Positions 1 through 9,114 of a stretch of DNA of 51,425 nt are shown here, one piece after another. The stretch spans positions 1-51,425 of the forward strand of contig PCWB01000037.1 of the NCBI GenBank assembly GCA_002796135.1. Direction: 5' to 3'. The notes beneath the pieces were generated by a model. It was not told the DNA's origin, searched no databases, and was given only the letters and a program-made list of their open reading frames with translations. How positions within the stretch are numbered: the stretch's first letter is position 1; every line of letters starts with the position of its first letter. The stretch is from Candidatus Omnitrophica bacterium CG11_big_fil_rev_8_21_14_0_20_41_12 (GTDB taxonomy: Bacteria; Omnitrophota; Gorgyraeia; Gygaellales; Profunditerraquicolaceae). The position numbers and the translations under genes are program-made.

Positions 1-497
1 TAGTCATGTTGAATAATAATATTTTTACCGAATACCGTTTTAGCTGCTTTAGGAAAACAGGCGCGCATATCAAATATAATGGCCCAAGGGTTGATTCCTA
101 AGGCCTTTACCGTCGCAAAATGCTCTTTGACAATACCACGGCCTAAGCCGTAAGCTTTTTCAAGATAGAGTATCCTTGAGGTCTTGGAATCGGAATCTAT
201 TAGATCATAACCATTAGCTCGTTTAGGCTTATATTCATCAATGCAGAGGATGCCGGAGAAGTTAAGCCGGGAGATTATTTCTTTGAAGCTTAATTTATCT
301 GCTGCCTCATGCTTCCATCGGTCAATGGTTGATTTAGAGCCGGTAGTATTAAAGGTACGGTTAAGCCTATTTGCAATTCTCGGACAGGTGGAATTATCAC
401 TAATAATTCCGGTGACTGCTTCATTTCTCAACCGTTGGGTTGATCGTTGGTATTTATCAATCCCCGGTGTAGGAAGAACAAAATTTTGCCTCTAAAT
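1..497 (-). pseudogene. 5'-truncated ISL3-like DDE transposase fragment, continuing past the left window edge
   Basis: Minus-strand open frame ...RQNFVLPTPGIDKYQRSTQRLRNEAVTG...GILCIDEYKPKRANGYDLIDSDSKTSRILYLEKAYGLGRGIVKEHFATVKALGINPWAIIFDMRACFPKAAKTVFGKNIIIQHD. In-frame TAG just upstream and no start or N-terminal zinc domain. Confidence 0.6.
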
Positions 498-539
498 CTA
501 TCTAACTATTGCCATAAACTTGAGAAACTATTGAATTTT

Positions 540-1808
540 TCATCTCCAGATAAACCAAATAAATAAATACCCGACACCTACCGCGGCAATGGTAAAAGGA
601 ATCCCGATCTTCATAAAATCGCTGAATTTAACCGGATAACCTTCTTTTTTAAGTAAACCACAGGCAACAATATTAACTGAAGCCCCGATGGGAGTAATAT
701 TGCCTCCCAGGCTGGCTCCAATAAGCAAACCAAAAAGCAATAGCGAAGGATTAATTTGTAACTTATCAGACATAATAATCGCCACCGGAAGCATCGTCGC
801 CAAAAAAGGAACATTGTCAATAAAGGCCGAGAGAATAACCGCAATAAACACTAAAGCAGTATAGCCAAGAAAGATATTTGCTCCGACAAGACCGGCCAAA
901 TAATTAGCCAAAACTTGAATCCATCCGGTCAGCGATATCCCCCCTACGATAACAAAAATACCGATCAGGAAAAATGTAGTATCCCAATCGAGCTTCTTGA
1001 TTCCTGAAACAATCGAAGCTTTATTAATAAACTTCTCCCAAGTCAGGGCAATGACGCCGAAAACCATACAAATTATACCGGCCAGATAGCTAAAGCCCGT
1101 ATCAAAAAATGAAGAAAGCGCCAACAAAACAATCAAACCTATTAATAAAACCGTCGGCACCCATGATTTTACTTTCTCTATTCGGATAAGTTGCATTTTT
1201 TCCTGATGTCCTCTGAATATAAAATAAAGCACAAAGAAAGAAACAAAAGCGCCCAACTCTACAGCAAAGAAGATACTCGGCCTGCCCTGGTAAAAAAAGA
1301 AATCCTCAAAATTCATTTTAGCAAACCCCCCTAAAAGCATACTCGGAGGATCCCCGATCAGAGTAGCTGCCCCCTGAAGATTACTTGAAACAGCAATCGC
1401 AATCATCATCTTGGTAGGATTTATTTTAAGTTTTTTAGCTAAGGTTAAAGCAATGGGAGCGACAATTAAAACCGTCGCCACATTCTCTACAAACGCAGAG
1501 ATAAATCCGGTTAACAAACAAATAAACAGTATTGCCCAAAGAGTGCTTTTGGCCTTATCAACGATTATTTCGGCGAAATAAGCAGGCACTCGGCTTTGCA
1601 TAAAAACATCGGCCAAAATTAACGTGCCCACAAATATGCCCATCACATTCCAATTAACCGCCCAAAATGCCTCTTTTAAAGATATAGTTTGGGTTAAAAT
1701 AAGCAGCAGGCTACCGCCCAAAGCAACCAGAGTGCGCTTATGTGAAAAAATCACGAATGATATATAAGCAATAATAAAAATTGATAATGACACGATCTTC
1801 GGATCCAT
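540..1808 (-). CDS. ArsB/NhaD/SLC13-type membrane transporter
   Basis: 422 aa polytopic protein with repeated ENVATVLIVAP / DNVPFLATMLPVAI and NLQGAATLIGDPPS / LGGNITPIGASVNIVA motifs typical of the ion transporter superfamily. Confidence 0.8.
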   Translation of the reverse strand: MDPKIVSLSIFIIAYISFVIFSHKRTLVALGGSLLLILTQTISLKEAFWAVNWNVMGIFVGTLILADVFMQSRVPAYFAEIIVDKAKSTLWAILFICLLTGFISAFVENVATVLIVAPIALTLAKKLKINPTKMMIAIAVSSNLQGAATLIGDPPSMLLGGFAKMNFEDFFFYQGRPSIFFAVELGAFVSFFVLYFIFRGHQEKMQLIRIEKVKSWVPTVLLIGLIVLLALSSFFDTGFSYLAGIICMVFGVIALTWEKFINKASIVSGIKKLDWDTTFFLIGIFVIVGGISLTGWIQVLANYLAGLVGANIFLGYTALVFIAVILSAFIDNVPFLATMLPVAIIMSDKLQINPSLLLFGLLIGASLGGNITPIGASVNIVACGLLKKEGYPVKFSDFMKIGIPFTIAAVGVGYLFIWFIWR

Positions 1809-1817
1809 GCCTTCCCC

Positions 1818-2201
1818 TTAACTTAAACTTATCAAAACGATTCCTGTAACAATCAACCCTGTGCCCAGCCAACGCATTGAGGTGAATTTCTCCTTCAGGA
1901 CTAATCTGGAAGCCACGGCGATAAAGATATAGTGCATGCTATCGGCAGAAAAAGCAAAATTAAGATCTGCCTTTGAAAGGACAAGCAACCATATACACAA
2001 AGATATTATGCTAAAAATAAATCCTAACCAAAGACGGGGCTTAATCAACAGGCGCCCGATAAACGTAAAGATCTTAACAATATTAAATGAAGGTGTAAAA
2101 TTCAGAGAGTCTATTGCGGACTTCAAAAATAACTGGGTGATCGTATCGAACAAGCTGGTTAAAGCAATTAAGAAAAGAACAATCGAAAGTCCTTCTCTCA
2201 T
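1818..2201 (-). CDS. EamA/DMT-type small transporter subunit (ArnE/ArnF-like)
   Basis: 127 aa, four TM-like segments, conserved C-terminal LKEKFTSMRWLGTGLIVTGIVLISLS; overlaps the next gene by 4 nt. Confidence 0.6.
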   Translation of the reverse strand: MREGLSIVLFLIALTSLFDTITQLFLKSAIDSLNFTPSFNIVKIFTFIGRLLIKPRLWLGFIFSIISLCIWLLVLSKADLNFAFSADSMHYIFIAVASRLVLKEKFTSMRWLGTGLIVTGIVLISLS

Positions 2202-2614
2202 TTAATATGTACCATCCTCTCTTTACTGCTTAAAGAAACAAAGATAACTCCTGCAAGAACTAGTAAGATACCAACCCATCTTAAAACAGTAACTTTCTCA
2301 CCTAAAAAGATAATCGAAGTTATTGGGACAAGAATATAACTAAGGCTGGCAATTGGCACTGCCACGCTTAGGTCTATTTTTGTCAAAATCGTCGACCAAA
2401 TAATAAATACTACAACTACTGTAAATAACCCTGCCCATAAAAACGGTGAGTATAAAATTGCTTTTAAAAAAACTAGCGCGCTAGCTAAGCCAGTGACCTG
2501 AAACCCGGATTGAGTTAAAACGCTTTTTTTAAAAAAGAAGTGCACAGCGGTCTCAAACACATCGCTGGCAATAAGCAATAACAATATCTTAAGCGTGATA
2601 TTCTTCTTAAACAT
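2198..2614 (-). CDS. EamA/DMT-type small transporter subunit, partner of 1818..2201
   Basis: 138 aa, C-terminal FLGEKVTVLRWVGILLVLAGVIFVSLS. Confidence 0.6.
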   Translation of the reverse strand: MFKKNITLKILLLLIASDVFETAVHFFFKKSVLTQSGFQVTGLASALVFLKAILYSPFLWAGLFTVVVVFIIWSTILTKIDLSVAVPIASLSYILVPITSIIFLGEKVTVLRWVGILLVLAGVIFVSLSSKERMVHIK

Positions 2615-2619
2615 ATAAC

Positions 2620-3741
2620 TTATCTCTTGGCATCTTCATCAAAATTATCCGGCTTCAAAAACGGAATAAGCAATTTAAGCAGAAAATTAAAAAACACATT
2701 TTTATGCTTTAAATAAGCATAAAGGGTAATAAGTTTACCTCCCATCCTGATCTTTGGTGAATAATTAGACGCCCCCGGAACATAATGGTGCAGGCGATTT
2801 TCTATGCACCATTTAATATTATAAGCCCAGCTGACAAAATATAGATTGTAATAATTAGATATATCATAGTCGAAACCGATATATTTATCAATCAGTAAAT
2901 CCGGATAAATGAGACAAAGATTAAAAGCCGCCAGTTTTCCGTCGACATAGTAAAGGAAAAAACGGGTGTGCGGATATAAATCACGGCTAACCTGAAGAAA
3001 AAATTTTCGGCTTAAGTGCTCAAATTTAAATACGCTTGCCCGATAGGTATTCTCATAAAGTTCAACTATCCGGTCAATCTGGCCTGCGGCATCCTGGACA
3101 ACCTTGACTTCTATATTCGCCCGACTATAAGCCTGTTTTAGCTTCTTGTTTAAATTTTTACGCGTAGACTTACCCAGGCTTTGAAGGTATTTTTCAAACG
3201 AAGCAAAATTAAGCTCTATGGATACCGTAGGAAAGCTTTCTACCTTAGAGTATCCATACCGCCTCAAAGCACCTAAAAATGGTACATCCTGCTTTAAAAA
3301 ATCTTTGAAAATCACCAGAGTCGAACCAGTTTTAACAGCTAAAGCATTTAAACCTTCTAATAATACCGAAACCAAATCAAAGCTGTTTTGATCATCCTTA
3401 TTAATACCCAAAACCCCATGCTCTGCAAAAGGAGACCCGCAAAAAATAATTTTAAGGATTAGAAAGCGCGGGAATATCCGGCGGATAAGCTTAATCATTT
3501 TAGAAACCGGTCCCTCTAAAGAAATATCCAGATTAAAATCAGCGCTAAATAACGGGGCAATCAACACAATGCGGCTATCCCGATAAATAACCAAATAAAA
3601 AAACTTAAAACCCACAAGCTCGGAATTTTCTAAAGTCTTATAAAAAGCATAGCTCTCCGGGATATCTCCAAAAAGAGCATTCCAATCCTTCTTCCCAATC
3701 TTATTTATATTATTGAATATCTTATAGTTAATTTTTGGCAT
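2620..3741 (-). CDS. FemAB/BioF2-like GNAT-fold acyltransferase
   Basis: 373 aa; STRKNLNKKLKQA... and AFNLCLIYPDLLIDKYIGFDYDISNYYNLYFVSWAYNIKWCIEN resemble FemAB-related GNAT proteins. Confidence 0.6.
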   Translation of the reverse strand: MPKINYKIFNNINKIGKKDWNALFGDIPESYAFYKTLENSELVGFKFFYLVIYRDSRIVLIAPLFSADFNLDISLEGPVSKMIKLIRRIFPRFLILKIIFCGSPFAEHGVLGINKDDQNSFDLVSVLLEGLNALAVKTGSTLVIFKDFLKQDVPFLGALRRYGYSKVESFPTVSIELNFASFEKYLQSLGKSTRKNLNKKLKQAYSRANIEVKVVQDAAGQIDRIVELYENTYRASVFKFEHLSRKFFLQVSRDLYPHTRFFLYYVDGKLAAFNLCLIYPDLLIDKYIGFDYDISNYYNLYFVSWAYNIKWCIENRLHHYVPGASNYSPKIRMGGKLITLYAYLKHKNVFFNFLLKLLIPFLKPDNFDEDAKR

Positions 3742-3813
3742 CAGAGTTAGCTTGAATTCTTAATCATTTTAACATAGAATAAATGAAATAAACAACGGGA
3801 AAGGAAAGAAAAT

Positions 3814-4093
3814 TTGAGCATCATTAGAGAAATCCCACCGACCGCAGGTTGGCCGCTGACAATCAGAAGCCTAGTTGCTTCTCTATTTAAAAAACATTCC
3901 TCAGGATTACTGGAAGAAGACTTCAGAAAATACCTAGGCGCATCGGCCGCTTTACTCACCTATTCCGGAGACGGACTGCCCAAACAGCAGATTACTTGCG
4001 GAGAGAACAATAACTTTAAGTACAAATAGCTTTTTAAATGAAACTGATCTGGAAAACATAATCAGGAAACTCAAAAAAAATCTAGAAAGGTAA
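3814..4093 (+). pseudogene. Internally deleted DegT/DnrJ/EryC1/StrS-type PLP aminotransferase
   Basis: N-terminus MSIIREIPPTAGWPLTIRSLV...LEEDFRKYLGASAALLTYSG (start 3814) runs out of frame into a C-terminus-like frame ...NSRLLAERTITLSTNSFLNETDLENIIRKLKKNLER*, stop 4091-4093. The middle of the gene is absent. Confidence 0.75.
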
Positions 4094-4096
4094 AAT

Positions 4097-4969
4097 ATGG
4101 TAATTTTTTCACTAAAAGAAGACGAACGTTTAATTACAAACATACCGGATACCAGCTTTTTCCTGCCGGGAGATAAGAATCTCTGCTTCCTAATTCATGG
4201 GCTCACCGGTACAGCCAAAGAGTTGGGCTCAATTGCCAAACACCTAAATAAACAGAGTTTTTCAGTAGCCAGCCCCTTAATGGCTAATCATAATAAATCT
4301 ATCTCCTGCCTTAAGAGGACCTCTTGGCAAGAACATTACAACTCTATCCGTAAAGAGTTTGTTAAATATACTGCTGAATATGAAAATATTTTTGTCGCCG
4401 GACTTTCCTTTGGCGCCTTAATCGGCATTATGCTTGCCCAAGAATTCCCCGAAAAAGTAAAGGCGCTAAACTGCTTCTCCCCTACGCTGTTTTTTGACGG
4501 ATGGAGTAAGGGTAGTAAACCTAAATCTAGAATTTTCCTACCCCTGGTTTATAGTACCCCGCTTAAATACTGGTTTTACTACAAAGAAGAGTATCCTTAC
4601 GGAATTAAAAATGAACGCTTGAGGGCAAAAATAGAAAGTTTTTACAAAAAAGCCGAGCTTTTTGATTACAGCAAAGTTCATCTTTATGGCTACCCGGTAA
4701 TTCCTGTAGCCTGTATGTATCAGAATCATCTTCTTGCAATAAAAGTAATGTCGATACTTAAAAATATAACAACTCCCATCCAGCTAATGCAGGCAAGAGA
4801 AGACGATGTAACCAGTCCCAAGAACTCTTATTATATCCTCGATCATGTTAGTTCACCGGAGAAAGAAATATTCTTTTTAGAGAATTCCTACCACATTATT
4901 ACTGCAGATCAGGAAAGAGATAAGGTTGCAGAAAAGACCGCTTCTTTTTTCGAAAAATATAAAATTTAG
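4097..4969 (+). CDS. alpha/beta hydrolase (carboxylesterase / monoacylglycerol lipase-like)
   Basis: 290 aa; LIHGLTGTAKELG, nucleophile elbow GLSFGA, C-terminal NSYHIITAD. Confidence 0.8.
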   Translation: MVIFSLKEDERLITNIPDTSFFLPGDKNLCFLIHGLTGTAKELGSIAKHLNKQSFSVASPLMANHNKSISCLKRTSWQEHYNSIRKEFVKYTAEYENIFVAGLSFGALIGIMLAQEFPEKVKALNCFSPTLFFDGWSKGSKPKSRIFLPLVYSTPLKYWFYYKEEYPYGIKNERLRAKIESFYKKAELFDYSKVHLYGYPVIPVACMYQNHLLAIKVMSILKNITTPIQLMQAREDDVTSPKNSYYILDHVSSPEKEIFFLENSYHIITADQERDKVAEKTASFFEKYKI

Positions 4970-5895
4970 GAGAGCACTTCCTGAAGAATTGCCAAGTTAG
5001 CCTGCTCATTCACTGAGCGAATTAAATCAACCGAACAGTTATGCGCGCTGAATTCTTTTGGATGGTCTATTCTAGAAACAAATGCTTTGATCTTATTTGA
5101 AACCTCAGGACTAGAGTAATCACCGGTAACATCCAAACCAATTATATCCAGATCCCTACGCATCAGCCTGAGCATCATCAATAGTTGATCCAAACTCAAT
5201 AAACCCTGCTCCCAATTCGTAAGAGAAAACTCCTTCTTAAGACAATCTTTATCAATTGAAATATAGACTTTCCGGGTCGGCAAATTTTTAATCAGCTTGG
5301 AGGTAAAATCAGTTAGATTCTCTTTTTCCAGCTCTTGCCAGGTAATTTCATTTACCAGATAACCCCTTCTAGCATTAATTGAGCGGTTCTGCGGCAAGTT
5401 CCTCAGATAAACCCTGCTTGGTTTATGCCGGTAAGGATAGATTTCCAGGCGGTTATTCGCCAGAGCGCCTAAATTTGCTGTCTGTAAGGCAGGAAAGGAT
5501 AAATCGTCTGAACCCGTTCCGATAAGTATGCATTGAGCAATATTTTTATTTTTCAACGCAGTAGCCACCCATGATCCGCAGCCAAAATGCGAGGGAAGAA
5601 TATCCCAATCCGGATGAAAATCAAATACGATTAAGCTAACCGGCTCTGTAATCTGACTGATTAATATTTCGCTAAGATGGTGAAAGTCACCTGAACCTAA
5701 AAAGGTAGGATAATTTAGTTCTTTCAAAACCAAAGAATCTAGAATTTGCTTGCGCACTGCTTTTGACATATAAAGCCTGACGCAAGAAGCCAAAGCAGTA
5801 AAATCAATAATCTCTGCTGGATAGCGGCTAAACAGGTTGGACTGAGCAATAATGCTGTTATCGAAATTCAAAACGCGGATGCGTTTATCCAGCAT
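4966..5895 (-). CDS. arginase/ureohydrolase-fold family protein, divergent
   Basis: 309 aa; GSGDFHH, FDFHPDWD (DxHxD) and SIDKDCL (SxDxD) metal-ligand-like motifs. Confidence 0.6.
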   Translation of the reverse strand: MLDKRIRVLNFDNSIIAQSNLFSRYPAEIIDFTALASCVRLYMSKAVRKQILDSLVLKELNYPTFLGSGDFHHLSEILISQITEPVSLIVFDFHPDWDILPSHFGCGSWVATALKNKNIAQCILIGTGSDDLSFPALQTANLGALANNRLEIYPYRHKPSRVYLRNLPQNRSINARRGYLVNEITWQELEKENLTDFTSKLIKNLPTRKVYISIDKDCLKKEFSLTNWEQGLLSLDQLLMMLRLMRRDLDIIGLDVTGDYSSPEVSNKIKAFVSRIDHPKEFSAHNCSVDLIRSVNEQANLAILQEVLS

Positions 5896-5904
5896 AGGGA
5901 ATCT

Positions 5905-7320
5905 TTAGGATTTCTTCAGGGCTCTTTTTAATGCCTCTCCAAAAAGCTCCACTCCTAAATCAATTTCTTCTTCGGTAATATAAAAAGAGGGCGCAATAGT
6001 AAAGACATTCTTATAATACCCGCCGACATCCAGAATTAAACCCCGGCGCTTCCCTCTGACATTTAAGGAGCCGCTTAAGCCCAGATTTACGATTCTATCC
6101 GTAAGCTCCTTATTCGGCGTATAGCCATCCTTCTCACATATTTCCATCCTCAAAGCCAAACCAATGCCATCCACATCCGCGATTTGCGGATATTTCTTCT
6201 GCAGCTTCTTAAGCTGCGAAATAAAATACCTGCCCTTCTTCGGAATAGAAATAGCAAAATCTGACTCTTCAATTAGCTTCACCACTTCAAGACCGACAGT
6301 AGTGCCTAAGGAATTTGAAGAGAACGTGGCATGGGTTGAACCCGGAGGGAAAACATCAGGAGAAATAAATTTCTCTTTAGCCCAAACTCCGCTTAAAGGA
6401 TTTAATCCATTGGTCAGCGCTTTGCCAAAAACAATGATATCCGGGGTAATATTAAAATGCTCAATCGCCCAGAATTTACCCGTGCGGAAAAACCCCATCT
6501 GTATTTCATCATCGATCAGAAGAATCCCGTAACGGTCCAGTATATTTTTTAATTCTGAATAATACTCCTGAGGCGGAACAATATAACCGCCTGTACCCTG
6601 AACAGGCTCAACATAAAAAGCAGCAAACTCACACTTGTTATTTTTCTTGTTTACCACCGAATAATACTCGGTCTCAAACAACCTTTCAAATTGCTTCAGA
6701 CAATATAAATCACAAAAATCTCTTTTCTTATCATACAGGCATCTGAAACAGTAAGGATAAGGCACAAACATCGCTCTGTCACCGAAATGACCGAAACGCT
6801 CACGATAGCGAAAGCTTGAGGTAATTGCTGATGCCCCCAGAGTCCTACCGTGATAACCGCCCATAAAAGCAAAAACCAAGCTCCTGCCGGAATAATTACG
6901 CACTAGCTTTAGCGAATCTTCAAGAGCACTGGCACCTCCAACATTAAAATGAACTCTGCCTTTCTCTTCAAAAGTACGCTGATTTCTCTGCGCCAACTTA
7001 GTAGATAATTGAATTTTTTCTTCATGTAAATATTGGCAGGCCAACTGCGGCAAAGTATCGATCTGTTTTTTCAATGCCTCATTCAAACGCTGATTTCCAT
7101 AACCGAAATTAACCGCCGAATACCACATCTGTAAATCCAGATACTCCCTGCCTTGGTGATCATAAAGATAACTACCTGCGGAACTCTTAAAAATATTAAG
7201 TTTTTCGGCATAATGCACCGTATCCCCCCATGAACAATATTTAGCTTCCAGCTCCAACAGTTGGTCATGGGTAAAACTTTTTTTCCTTTTAGATATCCTA
7301 GTCAATTGTTTTAGCCTCAT
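5905..7320 (-). CDS. class III PLP-dependent aminotransferase with Cys-rich insertion
   Basis: 471 aa; GGYHGRTLGA, EPVQGTGGYIVPP, LIDDEIQMGFFRTG, FGKALTNGLNPLSG; CX2CX8CX3C insertion. Confidence 0.8.
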   Translation of the reverse strand: MRLKQLTRISKRKKSFTHDQLLELEAKYCSWGDTVHYAEKLNIFKSSAGSYLYDHQGREYLDLQMWYSAVNFGYGNQRLNEALKKQIDTLPQLACQYLHEEKIQLSTKLAQRNQRTFEEKGRVHFNVGGASALEDSLKLVRNYSGRSLVFAFMGGYHGRTLGASAITSSFRYRERFGHFGDRAMFVPYPYCFRCLYDKKRDFCDLYCLKQFERLFETEYYSVVNKKNNKCEFAAFYVEPVQGTGGYIVPPQEYYSELKNILDRYGILLIDDEIQMGFFRTGKFWAIEHFNITPDIIVFGKALTNGLNPLSGVWAKEKFISPDVFPPGSTHATFSSNSLGTTVGLEVVKLIEESDFAISIPKKGRYFISQLKKLQKKYPQIADVDGIGLALRMEICEKDGYTPNKELTDRIVNLGLSGSLNVRGKRRGLILDVGGYYKNVFTIAPSFYITEEEIDLGVELFGEALKRALKKS

Positions 7321-7991
7321 ATTAATTTCCTTTTTAAATAAATAAAAACGTCTTTTAAGTTATTAAAAGCCATGTAATCTAATTTGCTTTCCTTAAGATG
7401 CCTGAGCAGATGATCCTTAGCAAATACAACCTGTGCGTATTTTGCCGGACAGGCATCTGATTCACCGTCTCCGACATAAATTATCATGGATCCCTTCGGT
7501 GATTTTGACAAGAGATTTTTTGTTTTACAATGCGCACAAAGCTGACAAGTTTGATCCTTAAACGGATAATCCGTAACCAATTTACCTTTAGAAAAACTTA
7601 AGTGATTAGCGTAAACTTTGAGCTTATTGATCCGGTTAATTTTTAGAACCCGGTTAAGTATATAATCATAGTTGTCACTTAAAACAAAACTTTTAATCTT
7701 TTTGGACTGCAAGAATTTATAAAGCGTTCTAAAATAAGGGTCCAATTTTATCTTAGGCAGATAAGCATCCAGAATTTTTTTATCCAAATTCATCCCTCTG
7801 ATCTGACCTTCCAGGCAGGTCTTGGAGCCGATTCTGCCGCTTTTCCATCTTTTTTCCAGTTCCACCCAACGGTCATCCTTGGAAAAAAGTAAAAGCATAT
7901 TATCAAACACGTCGCAAGTAGCAATCGTATTGTCAAAATCAAAAAAAACGATACACTGCTTAGGGTTAAGTTGACTATTTTTATCCAGCAT
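7317..7991 (-). CDS. HAD-superfamily phosphatase (MtnX/PSP-like)
   Basis: 224 aa; FFDFDNTIATCDV, SDNYDYIL, YVGDGESDACPA; 4-nt overlap with the aminotransferase gene. Confidence 0.7.
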   Translation of the reverse strand: MLDKNSQLNPKQCIVFFDFDNTIATCDVFDNMLLLFSKDDRWVELEKRWKSGRIGSKTCLEGQIRGMNLDKKILDAYLPKIKLDPYFRTLYKFLQSKKIKSFVLSDNYDYILNRVLKINRINKLKVYANHLSFSKGKLVTDYPFKDQTCQLCAHCKTKNLLSKSPKGSMIIYVGDGESDACPAKYAQVVFAKDHLLRHLKESKLDYMAFNNLKDVFIYLKRKLI

Positions 7992-8010
7992 AAGGAAAGT
8001 TGTAAAAATA

Positions 8011-8034
8011 TACCCCTATTGCTTTATAGGGGTA
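8011..8034. terminator. intergenic hairpin (9-bp perfect stem)
   Basis: TACCCCTAT-tgcttt-ATAGGGGTA, flanked by direct AGTTGTAAA copies; no clear T-tract. Confidence 0.4.
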
Positions 8035-8093
8035 GTTGTAAACTAAACCGAACCTATTAATTATTTTAAGGCTGACATCGTAAGCTGTCAATA

Positions 8094-9110
8094 CTAATCT
8101 TTAAAGACCCCGGGCAAAGATGCCTGACAAAATAAACATTTATGCCCGGCAAGATGAGATTCAATGATATTAAATCCTTCTCTCTTGATAAGAACTCTGT
8201 GGCATTGGTGGCATAGGGTATCCTGTCCCCAACCATAGATATTTCCAGCATATACATAACGTAATCCGTGACTTTTACCTAAATCATAAGCTAGCTTAAG
8301 AGAATGCTCCGGAGTGCCAGGATAAGAACTAAACTTATAATCCGCATGAAAACAGGAAATATGCCAGGGCATATCCTTACTAATTCCTGCGATAAATTTT
8401 GCAATCCCGGACAACTCCTCCGGAGAATCATTTTCACCGGGAATAACTAAAGTCGTAACCTCAACCCAAACTCCGGCCTCATGCAATAGATGGATAGACT
8501 CAAGTACAGGCGCCAATTTTGCCGCACATATCCTTTGATAAGAACTTTCCTTAAAAAACTTTAGATCAACATTAGCCGCATTCAAATACGGCCTCAACAT
8601 AGAGATTGCCTCTGCCGTTATATACCCGTTAGTAACAAATATATTGGCTAAACCTGCCAGCTTAGCTAATATCGCAACTTCTAAAGCAAACTCGAAAAAA
8701 ATAGTCGGCTCGGTATAAGTGTAGGATATTGATTTACAATTATTTTGCAAAGCTTTATCTACAACTTTAGCTGCGCTAAAACTTTCTCCCGGCGGGCTCT
8801 CCTTAATAAAATTCAGCTGGGAGATCTGCCAATTCTGACAAAAACCGCACCTGAAATTGCATCCGGCGCCGGCAATAGAAAAACTTGATGTCCCGGGGAG
8901 AAAATGATAAAGCGGCTTTTTTTCAATCGGGTCAACATTAACTGCAACCAGCTTGCCATAATTATGGTTATAAAGAACCCCTTGGATATTCTGCCTTACC
9001 CCGCAAAAACCAAATTTACCTTCCTGAATTTTACAGCGATGCGCACAAAGCTGGCAATGTACCGATAGATTCTCTAGGCGAATGTAAAGAGAGGCTTCTT
9101 TCATGTTCAA
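8094..9110 (-). CDS. AmmeMemoRadiSam-type radical SAM protein (AmrS-like)
   Basis: 338 aa; CQLCAHRCKIQEGKFGFCGVR, CNFRCGFCQNWQIS radical SAM motif, C-terminal Cys motif. Confidence 0.85.
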   Translation of the reverse strand: MNMKEASLYIRLENLSVHCQLCAHRCKIQEGKFGFCGVRQNIQGVLYNHNYGKLVAVNVDPIEKKPLYHFLPGTSSFSIAGAGCNFRCGFCQNWQISQLNFIKESPPGESFSAAKVVDKALQNNCKSISYTYTEPTIFFEFALEVAILAKLAGLANIFVTNGYITAEAISMLRPYLNAANVDLKFFKESSYQRICAAKLAPVLESIHLLHEAGVWVEVTTLVIPGENDSPEELSGIAKFIAGISKDMPWHISCFHADYKFSSYPGTPEHSLKLAYDLGKSHGLRYVYAGNIYGWGQDTLCHQCHRVLIKREGFNIIESHLAGHKCLFCQASLPGVFKD

Positions 9111-9114
9111 TAAA

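Noticed and set aside
241-495. 84-aa plus-strand ORF
   Set aside because: Antisense to the truncated transposase frame, which has recognisable DDE-type motifs.
3952-4143. 63-aa minus-strand ORF and the overlapping 3747..3959 ORF
   Set aside because: Antisense to the DegT pseudogene; no independent support.
8066-8257. 63-aa minus-strand ORF
   Set aside because: Alternate frame of the AmrS-like gene 3' end.
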